Assembly: GCF_900109195.1 (NCBI RefSeq)
Contig: NZ_FNZG01000004.1
Location: 1 to 64,000, forward strand
DNA from: Pseudooceanicola nitratireducens
GTDB lineage: Bacteria; Pseudomonadota; Alphaproteobacteria; Rhodobacterales; Rhodobacteraceae
Direction: 5' to 3'
Length of the DNA: 64,000 nucleotides
The notes beneath the pieces were generated by a model. That model was given only the letters and a program-made list of their open reading frames with translations, was not told where the DNA came from and did not search any database. The translations under genes were made by a program, and so were the position numbers. Shown in pieces: positions 9,139 to 17,782 of the stretch; the first letter of the stretch is position 1, and each line of letters opens with the position of its first letter.

Positions 9139-9969
9139 ATGAGCTTAACGCCGATCACCTATGATCTGTCCTGGGCCGCGCTGCTGGGCAAGGACGCCGG
9201 TCAACACAAGTTCAACCATGGCTCGGCCCTGGTGCTCAGCGGGCCCATGGGACGCAGCGGGGCCGCGCGTCTTGCGGCGCGGGCGGCGCTGCGCACCGGG
9301 GCCGGGCTGGTGACGCTGGTGGCCCCGCCGTCGTCCATGGCCGAGATCGCGGCGCAGATCACGGCGGTGATGTTGCGCCCGCTGGTAGAGCTTTCGGAAC
9401 TGCTGTCTGACAGCCGGGTCGCGTCGATCTGTGTAGGCCCGGGTTTTGGCGTCGGTGCCGATTGCCGCGACGTGGTGGCACAGGTTTTGGCGGCGGGGCG
9501 CGGGGTTGTTCTGGATGCGGATGCGCTGTCGTCCTTTGCCGACGCACCAGAGGATCTGTTTGCCCTGACGCGAGGGACGAAAACGATCCTGACCCCGCAT
9601 GAGGGCGAATTTGCCCGGTTATTCCCGGATCTGGACCCGTCGGATCGTGCTGCGGCCTGCGCTAGGGCGGCGGATCGTGCGGGATGCGTCGTGCTTTTGA
9701 AGGGGCCTGCGACGGTGGTCTGTGGGGATCGGCAGTCGATCCACAATCCCGATGGCGATCGCGATGCGCCCTGGCTGGCCACTGCCGGATCCGGGGACGT
9801 TCTGGCCGGGATTATCACCGGGCTTCTGGCGCGCGGGGCCGATGCGCAGCTGGCAGGGGAAGCGGGCGTCTGGCTGCATGCAGAGGCCGCGCGCATCTTT
9901 GGCCCCGGACTGATCGCCGAGGATCTGCCCGAGATGCTGCCCAAGGTCTATGCCTCGCGTCATATTTGA
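9139..9969 (+). CDS. nnrD: ADP-dependent NAD(P)H-hydrate dehydratase (YjeF C-terminal domain)
   Basis: The enzyme uses ADP to dehydrate the S-form of NAD(P)HX back to NAD(P)H. It is a ribokinase-like fold of 276 residues with KFNHGSALVLSGPMGRSGAA at the N-terminus, ILTPHEGEFARLFP in the middle and the catalytic WLATAGSGDVLAGIITG near residue 215. In many bacteria this domain is fused behind the epimerase; here it has its own ATG with AGAGGA upstream, 15 bases after the nnrE stop and in the same frame. Translation could be coupled or independent. Both domains keep their key motifs, so both products are probably active. Confidence 0.92.
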   Translation: MSLTPITYDLSWAALLGKDAGQHKFNHGSALVLSGPMGRSGAARLAARAALRTGAGLVTLVAPPSSMAEIAAQITAVMLRPLVELSELLSDSRVASICVGPGFGVGADCRDVVAQVLAAGRGVVLDADALSSFADAPEDLFALTRGTKTILTPHEGEFARLFPDLDPSDRAAACARAADRAGCVVLLKGPATVVCGDRQSIHNPDGDRDAPWLATAGSGDVLAGIITGLLARGADAQLAGEAGVWLHAEAARIFGPGLIAEDLPEMLPKVYASRHI

Positions 9970-10067
9970 AGGGTGTCTATGGGCGGCGGCTGAAGAAGCG
10001 GGGGCCGTCTTGCCGCACGTCTGATCACGACGTTTCCAACCGCCTTTCCAGATTCCAGCGCACCTTC

Positions 10068-10106
10068 AAAACGAAACAGGGCCCGCGCAAAAGCGTAGGC
10101 CCTGTT
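10068..10106 (-). terminator. terminator of Hint-like gene
   Basis: Minus-strand stem AACAGGGCC / GGCCCTGTT followed by TTCGTTTT, about 30 bases beyond the stop of the Hint-like gene. It may also stop nnrD readthrough. Confidence 0.75.
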
Positions 10107-10135
10107 GCAGTCGACAGTCAGGGAAGCCGAAGGGC

Positions 10136-10624
10136 TTAGCAGGCGGTGGCGAGGTCCTGCGCAGCCTTGGCAGCCATTTCCAGGCCGCCGGCATAGATGA
10201 TGTGGTCGGTGTCGAATTCCAGCTCGTAAACGGTCAGGACACCTTTGCCCATGGAGCGGACATATTCCCCGTCCACCAGCTGAGCAGCGGTGACGAGTGC
10301 GGATTTCTTGCCGAACATGGCTTCGGCGCGCCAGTCGCGGATCAGAACCTCCTGGCCGGAGGGCAGGGCGACGTCGGTTTCGGGGCGGTTGTGCCCGATG
10401 GACCCGGCAGAGACGTGGATCACGTCACAGGCGACCTTGCGGGTGCGCACGTTCTTCAGAACGGCCATGCCGGTGTCGCGGGTGATCACGCGGTCGCCCG
10501 CGGTCAGGAATTCAACGGGCATTTCGCCGTCGAGGGTCATGACCTTGGTGCCGGCTGCGATACCCGCAACGACCTGCGCCTTGGCCTTGTTTCCTTTGTT
10601 GATCGTAACTTCGATGGTTTTCAT
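10136..10624 (-). CDS. small stand-alone Hint-domain-like protein lacking the nucleophile
   Basis: The 162-residue protein is mostly one Hint-like domain: GIAAGTKVMTLDGEMPVEFL, then TAGDRVITRDTGMAVLKNV, ALPSGQEVLIRDWRAEAMFG and VYELEFDTDHIIYAGG. These match, in order, the blocks of the Hint_2 domain in the RTX protein at the window start (PGTLIATPRGEVPVETL, EGDRVITRDNG, LVSPNHRVLV). The Cys that opens a true Hint domain is replaced here by Gly-Ile-Ala, so self-cleavage is not expected. There is no signal peptide. It is flanked by its own terminator and by a ~280-base gap leading to tRNA-Leu. Function is unknown; a structural or binding role is a guess. Confidence 0.75.
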   Translation of the reverse strand: MKTIEVTINKGNKAKAQVVAGIAAGTKVMTLDGEMPVEFLTAGDRVITRDTGMAVLKNVRTRKVACDVIHVSAGSIGHNRPETDVALPSGQEVLIRDWRAEAMFGKKSALVTAAQLVDGEYVRSMGKGVLTVYELEFDTDHIIYAGGLEMAAKAAQDLATAC

Positions 10625-10904
10625 GGGATGCTTCCCTTGTCTGACTGCCTCAATGTTTTTTCATCAGATTAGGGCCAAATTGGGCCGTGTTCCAGATTTC
10701 TGTGCGGCATTGGGGCGGGTCGCGTCCGATTTGTGCCACATTTGCCGATGGGTCCCGAAGGGGCGGGCACGCCATGGACCCTTGCCGTACAGATGCAGAA
10801 TGCCACCAAGGTGCGAATAAAGCGTTAACGTAGGATGAGGGCGGAAATTGGGCGCATTTTGCCTCTCGCATCGGGGGCCGGCTTTTGCTATCCAGCCGCG
10901 TACT

Positions 10905-10988
10905 GCGGGTGTGGCGGAATTGGTAGACGCACCAGATTTAGGTTCTGGCGCCTTTGGCGTGGGGGTTCGAGTCCCTTCACCCGCACCA
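10905..10988 (+). tRNA. tRNA-Leu (anticodon TAG)
   Basis: The acceptor stem GCGGGTG pairs with CACCCGC and is followed by A and an encoded CCA. The anticodon arm CCAGA-TTTAGGT-TCTGG puts TAG at 10939-10941. A variable arm (CGCCTTTGGCG) of class II type and the GGTTCGAGTCC T-arm are present. Confidence 0.97.
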
Positions 10989-11094
10989 TATATCTGAACG
11001 TTCCATAACGATTTTTTGGCTCGGTTGCGGGCCTGTCGGATTGTCCCCGCCGGGCGGATGGGCCAGTCTTTGGCAAATTTTATTTCGGACCGTC

Positions 11095-12003
11095 GTGATC
11101 TTCAGACATCTTTCATACCTTCTTCTTATGGTGTTCCTGTCTGCTTCGGCCGGGCAGGCGGCCTATTTCACCGACGGACGGGACCGTGAGGCGATTCCTG
11201 AACTGCGCGAACGGGTGGCCGGGGACCCGTCCGGCGCAAGCGATCTGGATCGGGCCATCCTGCGGGCGGCGAACCGCGTGGGCTGGGTCCAGTGGAACAA
11301 ATGTCGGCACGGCGGCAACGGCGTGCTGGTGCGGATCGACGGACGTGATGCAGTGCTCACCTCGGCGCACCAGGTGTTCAATGCCCGCGGGCGGGGCGAT
11401 CTGATCAACTGTCAGGGGCAGGGGGCTGCGGTGGCGCGCTTCTATCCCAATGCCTCCTACATCGACCTGGGTCAGACCTTTCGGAACCGCGCGCTTGAGG
11501 CCCGGTTTTCCGTCGGCCTTCGGGCCCAGCTGGACGCAAGCGGCGCGAACAAGAGCGGCTTTTTCGGCGTGGCCGACGATTTTCTGGTGATGTACCTGGA
11601 AACGGACATCTCGGACGATACGGCACCGGATGGGCAGATCCGTGGCGCGGTGCCTTTTGCCGACCTGGTGACGGGGCACGGGTTTGACGGGCTGATCCTT
11701 GGGTTCGATCCAAGGTTCGACAAGGCGCATGGCGGGCAGGCGATGTCTTATCAGTCTTGCCTTTTCTCGGTGCTGACGCCGCTTCGGCTGGACCACACCT
11801 GCGATGTGACCAAGGGGTCAAGCTCCTCCCTGCTTGCGGTCTTCCAGGAGGGAGAGCTGCGGTTGCGCGCGCTCAACACCGCCGTGCGTCTTCCGGTCGG
11901 CACCACCGCGCGCCCGGACGCGTTGCCGACGAACTGGAATATCGGCACTCCGATCGAGGTGATGCTGCGCCATTGGCATTTCCGGGGGCTGACGGTCGAC
12001 TGA
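11095..12003 (+). CDS. secreted trypsin-like serine protease homologue
   Basis: The ~302-residue product starts with a signal peptide (hydrophobic [13 protein letters not shown], cleavage near GQAA), so it is exported. The body is a divergent chymotrypsin-fold peptidase: the histidine motif VLTSAHQVF, a candidate aspartate in DDFLVMYLE, and the serine region [12 protein letters not shown] where classical members have GDSGGP. I chose the GTG at 11095 because the longer frame runs back into the tRNA gene; ATG 11128 would remove half the signal peptide. The gene follows tRNA-Leu directly. The target is unknown. Whether it is an active protease depends on the unusual serine motif. Confidence 0.75.
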   Translation: MIFRHLSYLLLMVFLSASAGQAAYFTDGRDREAIPELRERVAGDPSGASDLDRAILRAANRVGWVQWNKCRHGGNGVLVRIDGRDAVLTSAHQVFNARGRGDLINCQGQGAAVARFYPNASYIDLGQTFRNRALEARFSVGLRAQLDASGANKSGFFGVADDFLVMYLETDISDDTAPDGQIRGAVPFADLVTGHGFDGLILGFDPRFDKAHGGQAMSYQSCLFSVLTPLRLDHTCDVTKGSSSSLLAVFQEGELRLRALNTAVRLPVGTTARPDALPTNWNIGTPIEVMLRHWHFRGLTVD

Positions 12004-12160
12004 ATCTGCCGTCCCTGGGCTCGTCGACGAAGGCCCCAAGACACCGCCGAACGGGGCTACCGGACCCGGTTCACCCCCCGCCACCCGCGATGGTGCGCCA
12101 CCCGGCGCGAAGGTTTGCGCAGAAATCATCGCCCAAGCGGCCATTTTCACCGCTATTGGC

Positions 12161-12189
12161 TTGCACGATGCCCCCATGGCCCATAGAAG
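12161..12189 (+). promoter_or_regulatory. possible sigma-70 promoter of tig
   Basis: TTGCAC at 12161-12166 and TAGAAG at 12184-12189 are 17 bases apart, placing a start about 55 bases before the tig ATG. The boxes match consensus only moderately. Confidence 0.3.
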
Positions 12190-12250
12190 AGCGCCTGATT
12201 TGGCCCCCGCGTGGCGGGTGGCCCGTGGACGTTATGGAAGGACGCATAGG

Positions 12251-13579
12251 ATGCAGGTCACCGAGACCCTGAACGAAGGCCTCAAGCGCGGCTACCAGAT
12301 CACGCTGCCCGCAAGCGAGCTGGACGCCAAAGTGAACGAAAAGCTGGCCGAGGCGCAGCCCGAAGTGGAAATGAAGGGCTTCCGTAAGGGGAAAGTCCCG
12401 ATGGCGCTGCTGAAAAAGCAGTTCGGCCAGCGCATCCTGGGCGAAGCCATGCAGGAAGCCATCGACGGCGCGATGTCGGATCACTTCGAGAAATCCGGTG
12501 ACAAGCCCGCGATGCAGCCGCAGGTCGAAATGGTCGACGGCGAGACCTGGAAAGAAGGCGACGACGTGGTTGTGACCATGTCCTACGAAGCCCTGCCGGC
12601 GATCCCCGACGTCGACCTGAAAGGCATCAAGCTGGAAAAGCTGGTCGTCAAAGCCGAAGATTCGGCCATCGACGAAGCCCTGGCGAACCTGGCCGAAAGC
12701 GCCCAGGATTTTGACGCCAAGGACGGCGCCGCAGAGAACGGCGACCAGGTCGTCATGAACTTTGTCGGCAAGGTCGACGGCGAAGCCTTCGAAGGCGGCT
12801 CGGCCGAGGATTACCCGCTGGTGCTGGGCTCCAATTCCTTCATCCCGGGCTTCGAAGACCAGCTGGTCGGCGTGAAAGCCGGTGAAGAAAAGGCTGTCGA
12901 GGTTTCCTTCCCCGAGGAATACGGCGCAGAGCACCTGGCCGGCAAAGCGGCTGTCTTCGACTGCACCATCAAGGAAGTCAAAGCCCCCGTCGCCGCCAAG
13001 ATCGACGACGAGCTGGCGAAGAAGTTCGGTGCAGAAGACCTGGCTGCGCTGAAATCTCAGGTCGCAGAGCGTCTGGAAGCCGAATACGCCGGTGCAGCCC
13101 GTGCCGTCATGAAGCGGTCGCTGCTGGACGCGCTGGACAAGGAAGTTTCCTTCGATCTGCCGCCGTCGCTGCTGGACGCCGAAGCCAAGCAGATCGCGCA
13201 TCAGCTGTGGCACGAAGAGAACCCCGAGGTTCACGATCACAACCACGGTGAGATCGAAACCACCGACGAGCATGTGAAACTGGCCGAGCGTCGCGTCCGT
13301 CTGGGCCTGCTGCTTGCCGAGCTGGGCCAGCGCGCCGAGGTCGAAGTGACCGACGCCGAGATGACCCAGGCGATCATGAACCAGGCCCGTCAGTACCCGG
13401 GTCAGGAACGCCAGTTCTTTGAATTCGTGCAGCAGAACCAGCAGATGCAGCAGCAGCTGCGCGCGCCGATCTTCGAAGACAAGGTTGTCGACTACGCCTT
13501 CGAACTGGCCGACGTGTCGGAAAAGGAAGTCTCGAAAGAAGACCTCCAGTCCGCTGTCGAAAAGCTGGACGACGAATAA
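12251..13579 (+). CDS. tig: trigger factor, ribosome-associated chaperone and prolyl isomerase
   Basis: Trigger factor binds at the ribosome exit tunnel and shields nascent chains. The 442-residue length is usual. The N-terminal ribosome-binding domain has the signature GFRKGKVP near residue 45; the FKBP-type isomerase domain (about 155-240) has [20 protein letters not shown] and [11 protein letters not shown]; the C-terminal chaperone domain follows, ending in a very acidic tail. Start at 12251 gives [16 protein letters not shown] as in relatives, with AAGGA eight bases upstream; a longer in-frame start is only a shadow extension. Strong lysine/glutamate codon usage bias suggests high expression. 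Confidence 0.97.
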   Translation: MQVTETLNEGLKRGYQITLPASELDAKVNEKLAEAQPEVEMKGFRKGKVPMALLKKQFGQRILGEAMQEAIDGAMSDHFEKSGDKPAMQPQVEMVDGETWKEGDDVVVTMSYEALPAIPDVDLKGIKLEKLVVKAEDSAIDEALANLAESAQDFDAKDGAAENGDQVVMNFVGKVDGEAFEGGSAEDYPLVLGSNSFIPGFEDQLVGVKAGEEKAVEVSFPEEYGAEHLAGKAAVFDCTIKEVKAPVAAKIDDELAKKFGAEDLAALKSQVAERLEAEYAGAARAVMKRSLLDALDKEVSFDLPPSLLDAEAKQIAHQLWHEENPEVHDHNHGEIETTDEHVKLAERRVRLGLLLAELGQRAEVEVTDAEMTQAIMNQARQYPGQERQFFEFVQQNQQMQQQLRAPIFEDKVVDYAFELADVSEKEVSKEDLQSAVEKLDDE

Positions 13580-13629
13580 GTTTCGCACCGTGCGAAACAA
13601 AGGGGCCGCTCCTTCGGGGGCGGCCTTTT
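13580..13629 (+). terminator. double hairpin terminator after tig
   Basis: GTTTCGCA-CCG-TGCGAAAC begins at the stop codon and is followed by a GGCCGC...GCGGCC stem ending in TTTTG. Confidence 0.85.
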
Positions 13630-13660
13630 GCGTTGTCCCATGCTCTGATAGCCTTGGCCC

Positions 13661-14011
13661 ATGATGCGTATCGCCCTGATCCTGCTGGCTGTTCTGATCG
13701 CGCCCCCCATGGCCGAGGCCCAGGGCCGGCGCGCCGCGATGAGCGGGGACACCATCATGCTGGATGGCAAGATCATCCAGCTGAAGGGGCTGGAATGCCC
13801 GCCCATGGACACCGAAGAGGGCAAGGAGGCGCAGCGGCTCGTGCAGATCATGCTGCACGCGCGGATCCTGAATTGTGCCTGGGATACGCTGCCCGACGGC
13901 ACCCGCGAAGGCGATTGCATCTATCGCGCGGCCAGCTGGTCGCCGAAATCCCGGTCGATGGTGGTCGAGCTGGAAAGCCGCAACCTGTGTCGCAAATACG
14001 GCCGGACCTGA
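13661..14011 (+). CDS. exported SNase-like (thermonuclease-fold) protein, probably not catalytic
   Basis: The 116-residue protein has a signal peptide (MRIALILLAVLIAPPMAEA). The rest resembles the first half of a staphylococcal nuclease (OB) domain: SGDTIMLDGKIIQLKGLECP, then a helix with GKEAQRLVQIMLHAR. In nucleases the equivalent strand carries the catalytic Arg and Glu (RLxxxDTPE); here the same places read Gln, Glu and Pro. It also has four cysteines that could form disulfides. I therefore read it as a periplasmic SNase-like protein without nuclease activity. It is a lone gene convergent with the phosphatase, 3 bases apart. Confidence 0.65.
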   Translation: MMRIALILLAVLIAPPMAEAQGRRAAMSGDTIMLDGKIIQLKGLECPPMDTEEGKEAQRLVQIMLHARILNCAWDTLPDGTREGDCIYRAASWSPKSRSMVVELESRNLCRKYGRT

Positions 14012-14014
14012 CCC

Positions 14015-14689
14015 CTAGCGCGCGTCAAACTCCGCCTGAAGCGCCTGCGGGTCGTATTGCGTGGTCACCCAGTCTTCAAAGCTGATGCCCGTGGCGGCCT
14101 GCGCGGTGGCAAGGCGGTCAAGGAGCAGGTCCAGAACCCCTGTGCGCGAGCGGCGGAAATGCAGGAAACGGGGCGACAGCATCTGGCGGGCTTCCTCCAT
14201 TGGGCGGTTTTCGACGACCAGAAGGTACAGCGCCGCGACCAGCCCGGCGCGATCGGCCCCGGACTTGCAGTGGAACAGCACCGGCCGGTCGGCCTCGCGC
14301 AGGAAGGCCATGGCCTCAAGCAGGGGTTCGGGCTGGGGCGCGCGGCGGGCGTCCAGGCGCAGGCTGTGAAAGGCGATGCCGTGCTGGGCGCAAAGCTGGC
14401 TTTCACGCCGGTGCGGCACCCCGTCCTGCGGCCCGCGCAGCGACAGGATCGTCTTGATCCCCATCTGGTTCAGCATGGGGAAACGATCGACGGGCGGGTG
14501 GTTCGACCGCCAGACCCCCGGCGCGATCTGCGCCATATTGGTCCAGCGCGCGCGGAACAGCCCGTGGTCGCTGTAGCGCATGAAGCGGTCCATGGCGGCG
14601 GCATCCTCGCCCGCCAGAAGGGCGGCGGCCTTGCGGGTCTTGCGGCGGCTGTACCAGTCGTGCACGGGCTTGAGGGGATCTTTGCGCAT
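14015..14689 (-). CDS. dual-specificity/tyrosine phosphatase-like protein
   Basis: A cysteine-based phosphatase of ~224 residues. The P-loop is VLFHCKSGADRAGL (HCxxGxxR), and upstream are IKTILSLRGPQDG and the Asp-containing FHSLRLDARR loop. The N-terminal ~45 residues are basic and helical. Members remove phosphate from protein tyrosines/serines or from phosphoinositides; several alphaproteobacterial relatives lie near envelope or lipid genes, but the substrate here is unknown. I start at 14689 (MRKDPLKPVHDWY) rather than the longer frame, which would overlap the divergent glycosyltransferase promoter; the ribosome-binding site is weak. Confidence 0.8.
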   Translation of the reverse strand: MRKDPLKPVHDWYSRRKTRKAAALLAGEDAAAMDRFMRYSDHGLFRARWTNMAQIAPGVWRSNHPPVDRFPMLNQMGIKTILSLRGPQDGVPHRRESQLCAQHGIAFHSLRLDARRAPQPEPLLEAMAFLREADRPVLFHCKSGADRAGLVAALYLLVVENRPMEEARQMLSPRFLHFRRSRTGVLDLLLDRLATAQAATGISFEDWVTTQYDPQALQAEFDAR

Positions 14690-14849
14690 GGGCTGGTGAT
14701 GTCCCCGGCAGGCGGGAAGGTCAAGCCACCTTGCCGAAAGCTGCGGCATCCGGCGCGGCCAAGCCAGGTCGGGATGCTTGGCACGCCGCGCCTGCTGTGG
14801 CAGATTTCCCCGTAAAAGCAGTGAATTCCGATCCATAAGGCAGGCCCAG

Positions 14850-15662
14850 ATGATCCCGATCGTGCAGATGCGATATTCCTACTTCGGTCAGTCCGGCTGG
14901 CGGTCCGAGGCGTCGAAGCAGAAAGAGATCCTGTTCGATCCCAAGCGGTTGGCACATCGCTTCAACCTGTTGCAGACCTACGCGGTGCGGTCGTTGCTGG
15001 ATCAGGAGGATCAGGATTTCCATTTCGCCATGCTGACGTCCCAAGATCTGCCGGCCGCGCATCTGAAGCAGGTCACCGAATATATCCGCGACAGCTTTGG
15101 CGACCGGGGCGCGGTTCTGGCGCGGGGTGACGGGCCGGTGTTCCGCCACCTGATCCGCCACAACCGCGCCAGTTTCCCCGAAGGCTCGACCATGATGCAG
15201 ATCGTGCTGGACGATGACGATGCGCTGTCCGTCGACTTCATGGCGCGTCTGAAGGCCGAGGCCGCGGGGTTCCGCGACCGTCTTCCCGAAGACACGCGGC
15301 GGTTCTTCCTGTCGTTCTCGAAAGGGGTCAGCGTGGTCTATGAAAAGGGGCAGGCGGTGCCGCAGCTGTACCGGCGGGACGTGCCCTATACCAACCTTGG
15401 CCTTGCGCTGGTGTCGCCGATTGATGATCGGGCGAACCCTTACGCGGTGGCGCACAAGAAGGTGGCGCGCCGTTTTGCCAGCCTCGTCTACAACGACCTG
15501 CAGCCCTATTACCTGCGCGTGGTGCACGGGGCGAATGACAGCCGCGCCCAGATCGACGAAACGCAGCCCTTCCCGGAAGACAACCTGCCCAAGCTGCTGA
15601 AACGCTTTCCGCTTTTGGAGGGGGTGTTGAACCCGCCCAAGGCGCGCGCCCGGGCGTCCTGA
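14850..15662 (+). CDS. putative glycosyltransferase (rhamnosyltransferase-like family)
   Basis: The 270-residue cytoplasmic protein has features of the family annotated as putative rhamnosyl transferases (PF11316 type): an N-terminal RYSYFGQSGWR, a DPKRLAHRFNLLQTYAVRSL segment, DQDFHFAMLTSQDLP, and a GT-A style acidic motif VLDDDDALS, which would bind the metal-sugar nucleotide. No polysaccharide locus surrounds it, so the acceptor is unknown. Start at ATG 14850 has AAGGCAGG upstream. It ends at a strong bidirectional terminator shared with the ribosomal protein operon. Confidence 0.75.
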   Translation: MIPIVQMRYSYFGQSGWRSEASKQKEILFDPKRLAHRFNLLQTYAVRSLLDQEDQDFHFAMLTSQDLPAAHLKQVTEYIRDSFGDRGAVLARGDGPVFRHLIRHNRASFPEGSTMMQIVLDDDDALSVDFMARLKAEAAGFRDRLPEDTRRFFLSFSKGVSVVYEKGQAVPQLYRRDVPYTNLGLALVSPIDDRANPYAVAHKKVARRFASLVYNDLQPYYLRVVHGANDSRAQIDETQPFPEDNLPKLLKRFPLLEGVLNPPKARARAS

Positions 15663-15692
15663 TCCCCCGCGATCCCCGGCGGAAAATGGGCA

Positions 15693-15732
15693 CAAAAAAA
15701 CCGCGCAGGTTGCCCTGCGCGGCTTCTTTTTT
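15693..15732. terminator. bidirectional terminator between glycosyltransferase gene and rplI
   Basis: The 9-bp stem CCGCGCAGG / CCTGCGCGG (15701-15722) has A7 on its left and CTTCTTTTTT on its right, so it can end transcripts from both strands. Confidence 0.9.
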
Positions 15733-15753
15733 GGATCGCTATAGGCGAAAAGC

Positions 15754-16377
15754 TTAGTTCTGCTCTTCCGCTGCGGCGTCTTCGGGGGTTGCCACGGGGC
15801 CACCCTCGTCGTCGTCGTTCGCAGCACCGCCCATGTCGTCGAACAGCTCCTGGATTTCGAATTCCGCGGCTGCTTCTTCCTCGGCGGCGAGTTCCTGGAT
15901 GGACTTGCCGGAGGCCTGCAGTTCCGCTTCCTCGGGGGAGCGTGCAACGTTCAGTTCGACCTGAACGGCGACTTCGGGGTGCAGGGTCACGTCAACCTTG
16001 TGCAGACCAAGTTCTTTGATCGGCATCGGGATGATGACCTGCTTGCGCTCAACGGTGAAGCCGTTTTCGGTGGCCACGTTGGCGACGTCACGCGGGGTGA
16101 CCGAGCCGTACAGGTTGCCGCCGTCAGAGGCCGAGCGAATCACGACGAACTGCTGACCGTCCAGCTTTTCGCCCAGGGCTTCGGCTTCTTTCTTGGTCTC
16201 CAGGTTGTTCGCTTCCAGCTGAGCCTTCTGGGCTTCGAACTGGGCGATGTTTTCCTTGGAGGCGGTCAGGGCCTTGCCCTGCAGCAGCAGGTAGTTGCGG
16301 GCGTAACCCGGCTTGACGGTGACGACGTCACCCATCTGGCCCAGCTTTGCGACGCGTTCGAGAAGGATAACTTCCAT
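15754..16377 (-). CDS. rplI: 50S ribosomal protein L9
   Basis: L9 binds 23S rRNA near the L1 stalk. The N-terminal domain ([21 protein letters not shown], with [13 protein letters not shown]) and the long connecting helix are typical. The protein is 207 residues, versus about 150 in E. coli, because of an acidic Ala/Glu-rich tail from about residue 150; such tails are usual in this bacterial family. Last gene of the rpsF-rpsR-rplI operon, 12 bases after rpsR. Confidence 0.97.
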   Translation of the reverse strand: MEVILLERVAKLGQMGDVVTVKPGYARNYLLLQGKALTASKENIAQFEAQKAQLEANNLETKKEAEALGEKLDGQQFVVIRSASDGGNLYGSVTPRDVANVATENGFTVERKQVIIPMPIKELGLHKVDVTLHPEVAVQVELNVARSPEEAELQASGKSIQELAAEEEAAAEFEIQELFDDMGGAANDDDEGGPVATPEDAAAEEQN

Positions 16378-16389
16378 TGTCAGGTCTCC

Positions 16390-16617
16390 TTACTTCACGG
16401 CGTAGGGCAGCAGGGCGAGGAAGCGGGCGCGCTTGATGGCGCGGGCCAGTTCACGCTGCTTCTTTGCCGAGACGGCGGTGATACGGGAGGGAACGATCTT
16501 GCCGCGCTCAGAGATGTAGCGCTGCAGCAGTTTCGTGTCCTTGTAGTCGATTTTCGGCGCGTTGTCCCCGGAGAACGGGCAAACCTTGCGGCGACGGAAA
16601 AACGGTTTTGCGGCCAT
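16390..16617 (-). CDS. rpsR: 30S ribosomal protein S18
   Basis: The 75-residue protein has the S18 signature ([38 protein letters not shown]) and forms a heterodimer with S6 on the small subunit platform. It lies between rpsF (29-base gap) and rplI. Confidence 0.97.
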
Positions 16618-16646
16618 GGGTTAGATTCCTTTCCTCAGGCTATAGA

Positions 16647-17003
16647 TCAGCGACGTTCCCGGCGACGGTCGTCGCGGTCGTCTTTCTTCTGCATCTGGAC
16701 CGAGGGACCTTCCTCGTGCTCGTCGACCTTGATGGTCAGGACGCGCATGACGTCTTCGTGCAGGCGCATCAGGCGTTCCATTTCCTGAACGGCCGGCGCG
16801 GGTGCGTCGGATTTCAGGAAGGCATAGTGGCCCTTGCGGTTCTTGTTGATCTTGTAGGCCATCGTCTTGACGCCCCAGTACTCGTGTTCCACGAGTTTCC
16901 CGCCGTTGTCGGACAGGACGGCACCAAAGTGTTCGATAAGACCTTCGGCCTGCGCGTTGGAAAGATCCTGGCGCGCAATGAATACATGCTCATACAGCGG
17001 CAT
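16647..17003 (-). CDS. rpsF: 30S ribosomal protein S6
   Basis: S6 binds 16S rRNA with S18. The 118-residue protein begins MPLYEHVFIARQDLS and has the YWGVKTMAYKINKNRKGHY block; it ends in a highly charged Asp/Arg tail (KKDDRDDRRRERR). Start 17003 is chosen over the longer frame because GGAG lies just upstream and the N-terminus then matches relatives. It heads the operon; the promoter must lie within 17004-17340. Confidence 0.97.
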   Translation of the reverse strand: MPLYEHVFIARQDLSNAQAEGLIEHFGAVLSDNGGKLVEHEYWGVKTMAYKINKNRKGHYAFLKSDAPAPAVQEMERLMRLHEDVMRVLTIKVDEHEEGPSVQMQKKDDRDDRRRERR

Positions 17004-17342
17004 GTTTGCTCCACTTCTATCTAGGCGCGTTTCATAGGAGGGCCAGATCCTTCCGCGGCCCATCCACGAGAGTCCGCGCGGTGATCAATCATGCGGAAGG
17101 AAGCGTCCCTTTAGACTGGAATGGCCGGGATGGCAAGGCATGGCGGACCCGATCAGCAGGGGCGGCGCAAAGGCTGCGTTGCAGAGAGCGATAGCGATTG
17201 CTGCAATGCGGCACTTGCCCGTATAGCGTGTTTTCAAAAAGGAAAATGCCACAATCGCGCCACATTTCGCCTATTGATTGTAGGCAGGGACGGAAATGCC
17301 CCCGCGGCACGGAAACGCCGTGACGACCAAGAAAGCGAGCAG
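17004..17342. other. intergenic region between divergent rpsF and a small membrane protein gene
   Basis: About 340 bases with no convincing gene. It must contain the divergent promoters. The half nearer the plus-strand gene (17180-17300) is AT-richer (TTTTCAAAAAGGAAAATGCC). I see no terminator or clear operator. Confidence 0.55.
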
Positions 17343-17609
17343 ATGACTTTAAGACTACAGACGGTTCCGGCAGGCGCAGGGCGCATCTATGCCCCGCGGT
17401 ACCAACAACCGCTGCGACAGACCGCTGATGCCGAGGCACAGCACCGCGGCTTCGCCCGCATCACCTTTTCCTACGTTCTGATGGCCCTGATGGGCATCGT
17501 GACGCTGCCCTTCTGGGGCAAGATCGCCTGTGCGGCTTTCCTGATGACCTATGTGGTCCGGATTGCGCTGCGCTGCATCACCATTCGGCCGACCAACGTC
17601 TTCGGCTGA
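17343..17609 (+). CDS. small conserved membrane protein of unknown function
   Basis: The 88-residue product has a polar N-terminus (~40 residues) and one or two hydrophobic helices (FSYVLMALMGIVTLPFWG; IACAAFLMTYVVRIAL). I do not recognise the family. The ATG at 17343 is the first one consistent with a normal N-terminus; the longer in-frame extension upstream has the composition of non-coding DNA. It stands alone between the S6 promoter and fabD. Confidence 0.55.
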   Translation: MTLRLQTVPAGAGRIYAPRYQQPLRQTADAEAQHRGFARITFSYVLMALMGIVTLPFWGKIACAAFLMTYVVRIALRCITIRPTNVFG

Positions 17610-17782
17610 TCCTTCGGGGATGGTCCGGGCCTCTCTCGCCCGTTAAGGATCATGCCCCGGGATCTTCTTCGTCATGTCATGTGACACCCTCAGGCCGCTT
17701 CGCATTGCCATGCGTGGCGGCTTTGTCTATTCCGGGCGGGACTATTGAACAAAGGCCCAGGGCGGCCAAGAGGGGGCATATC

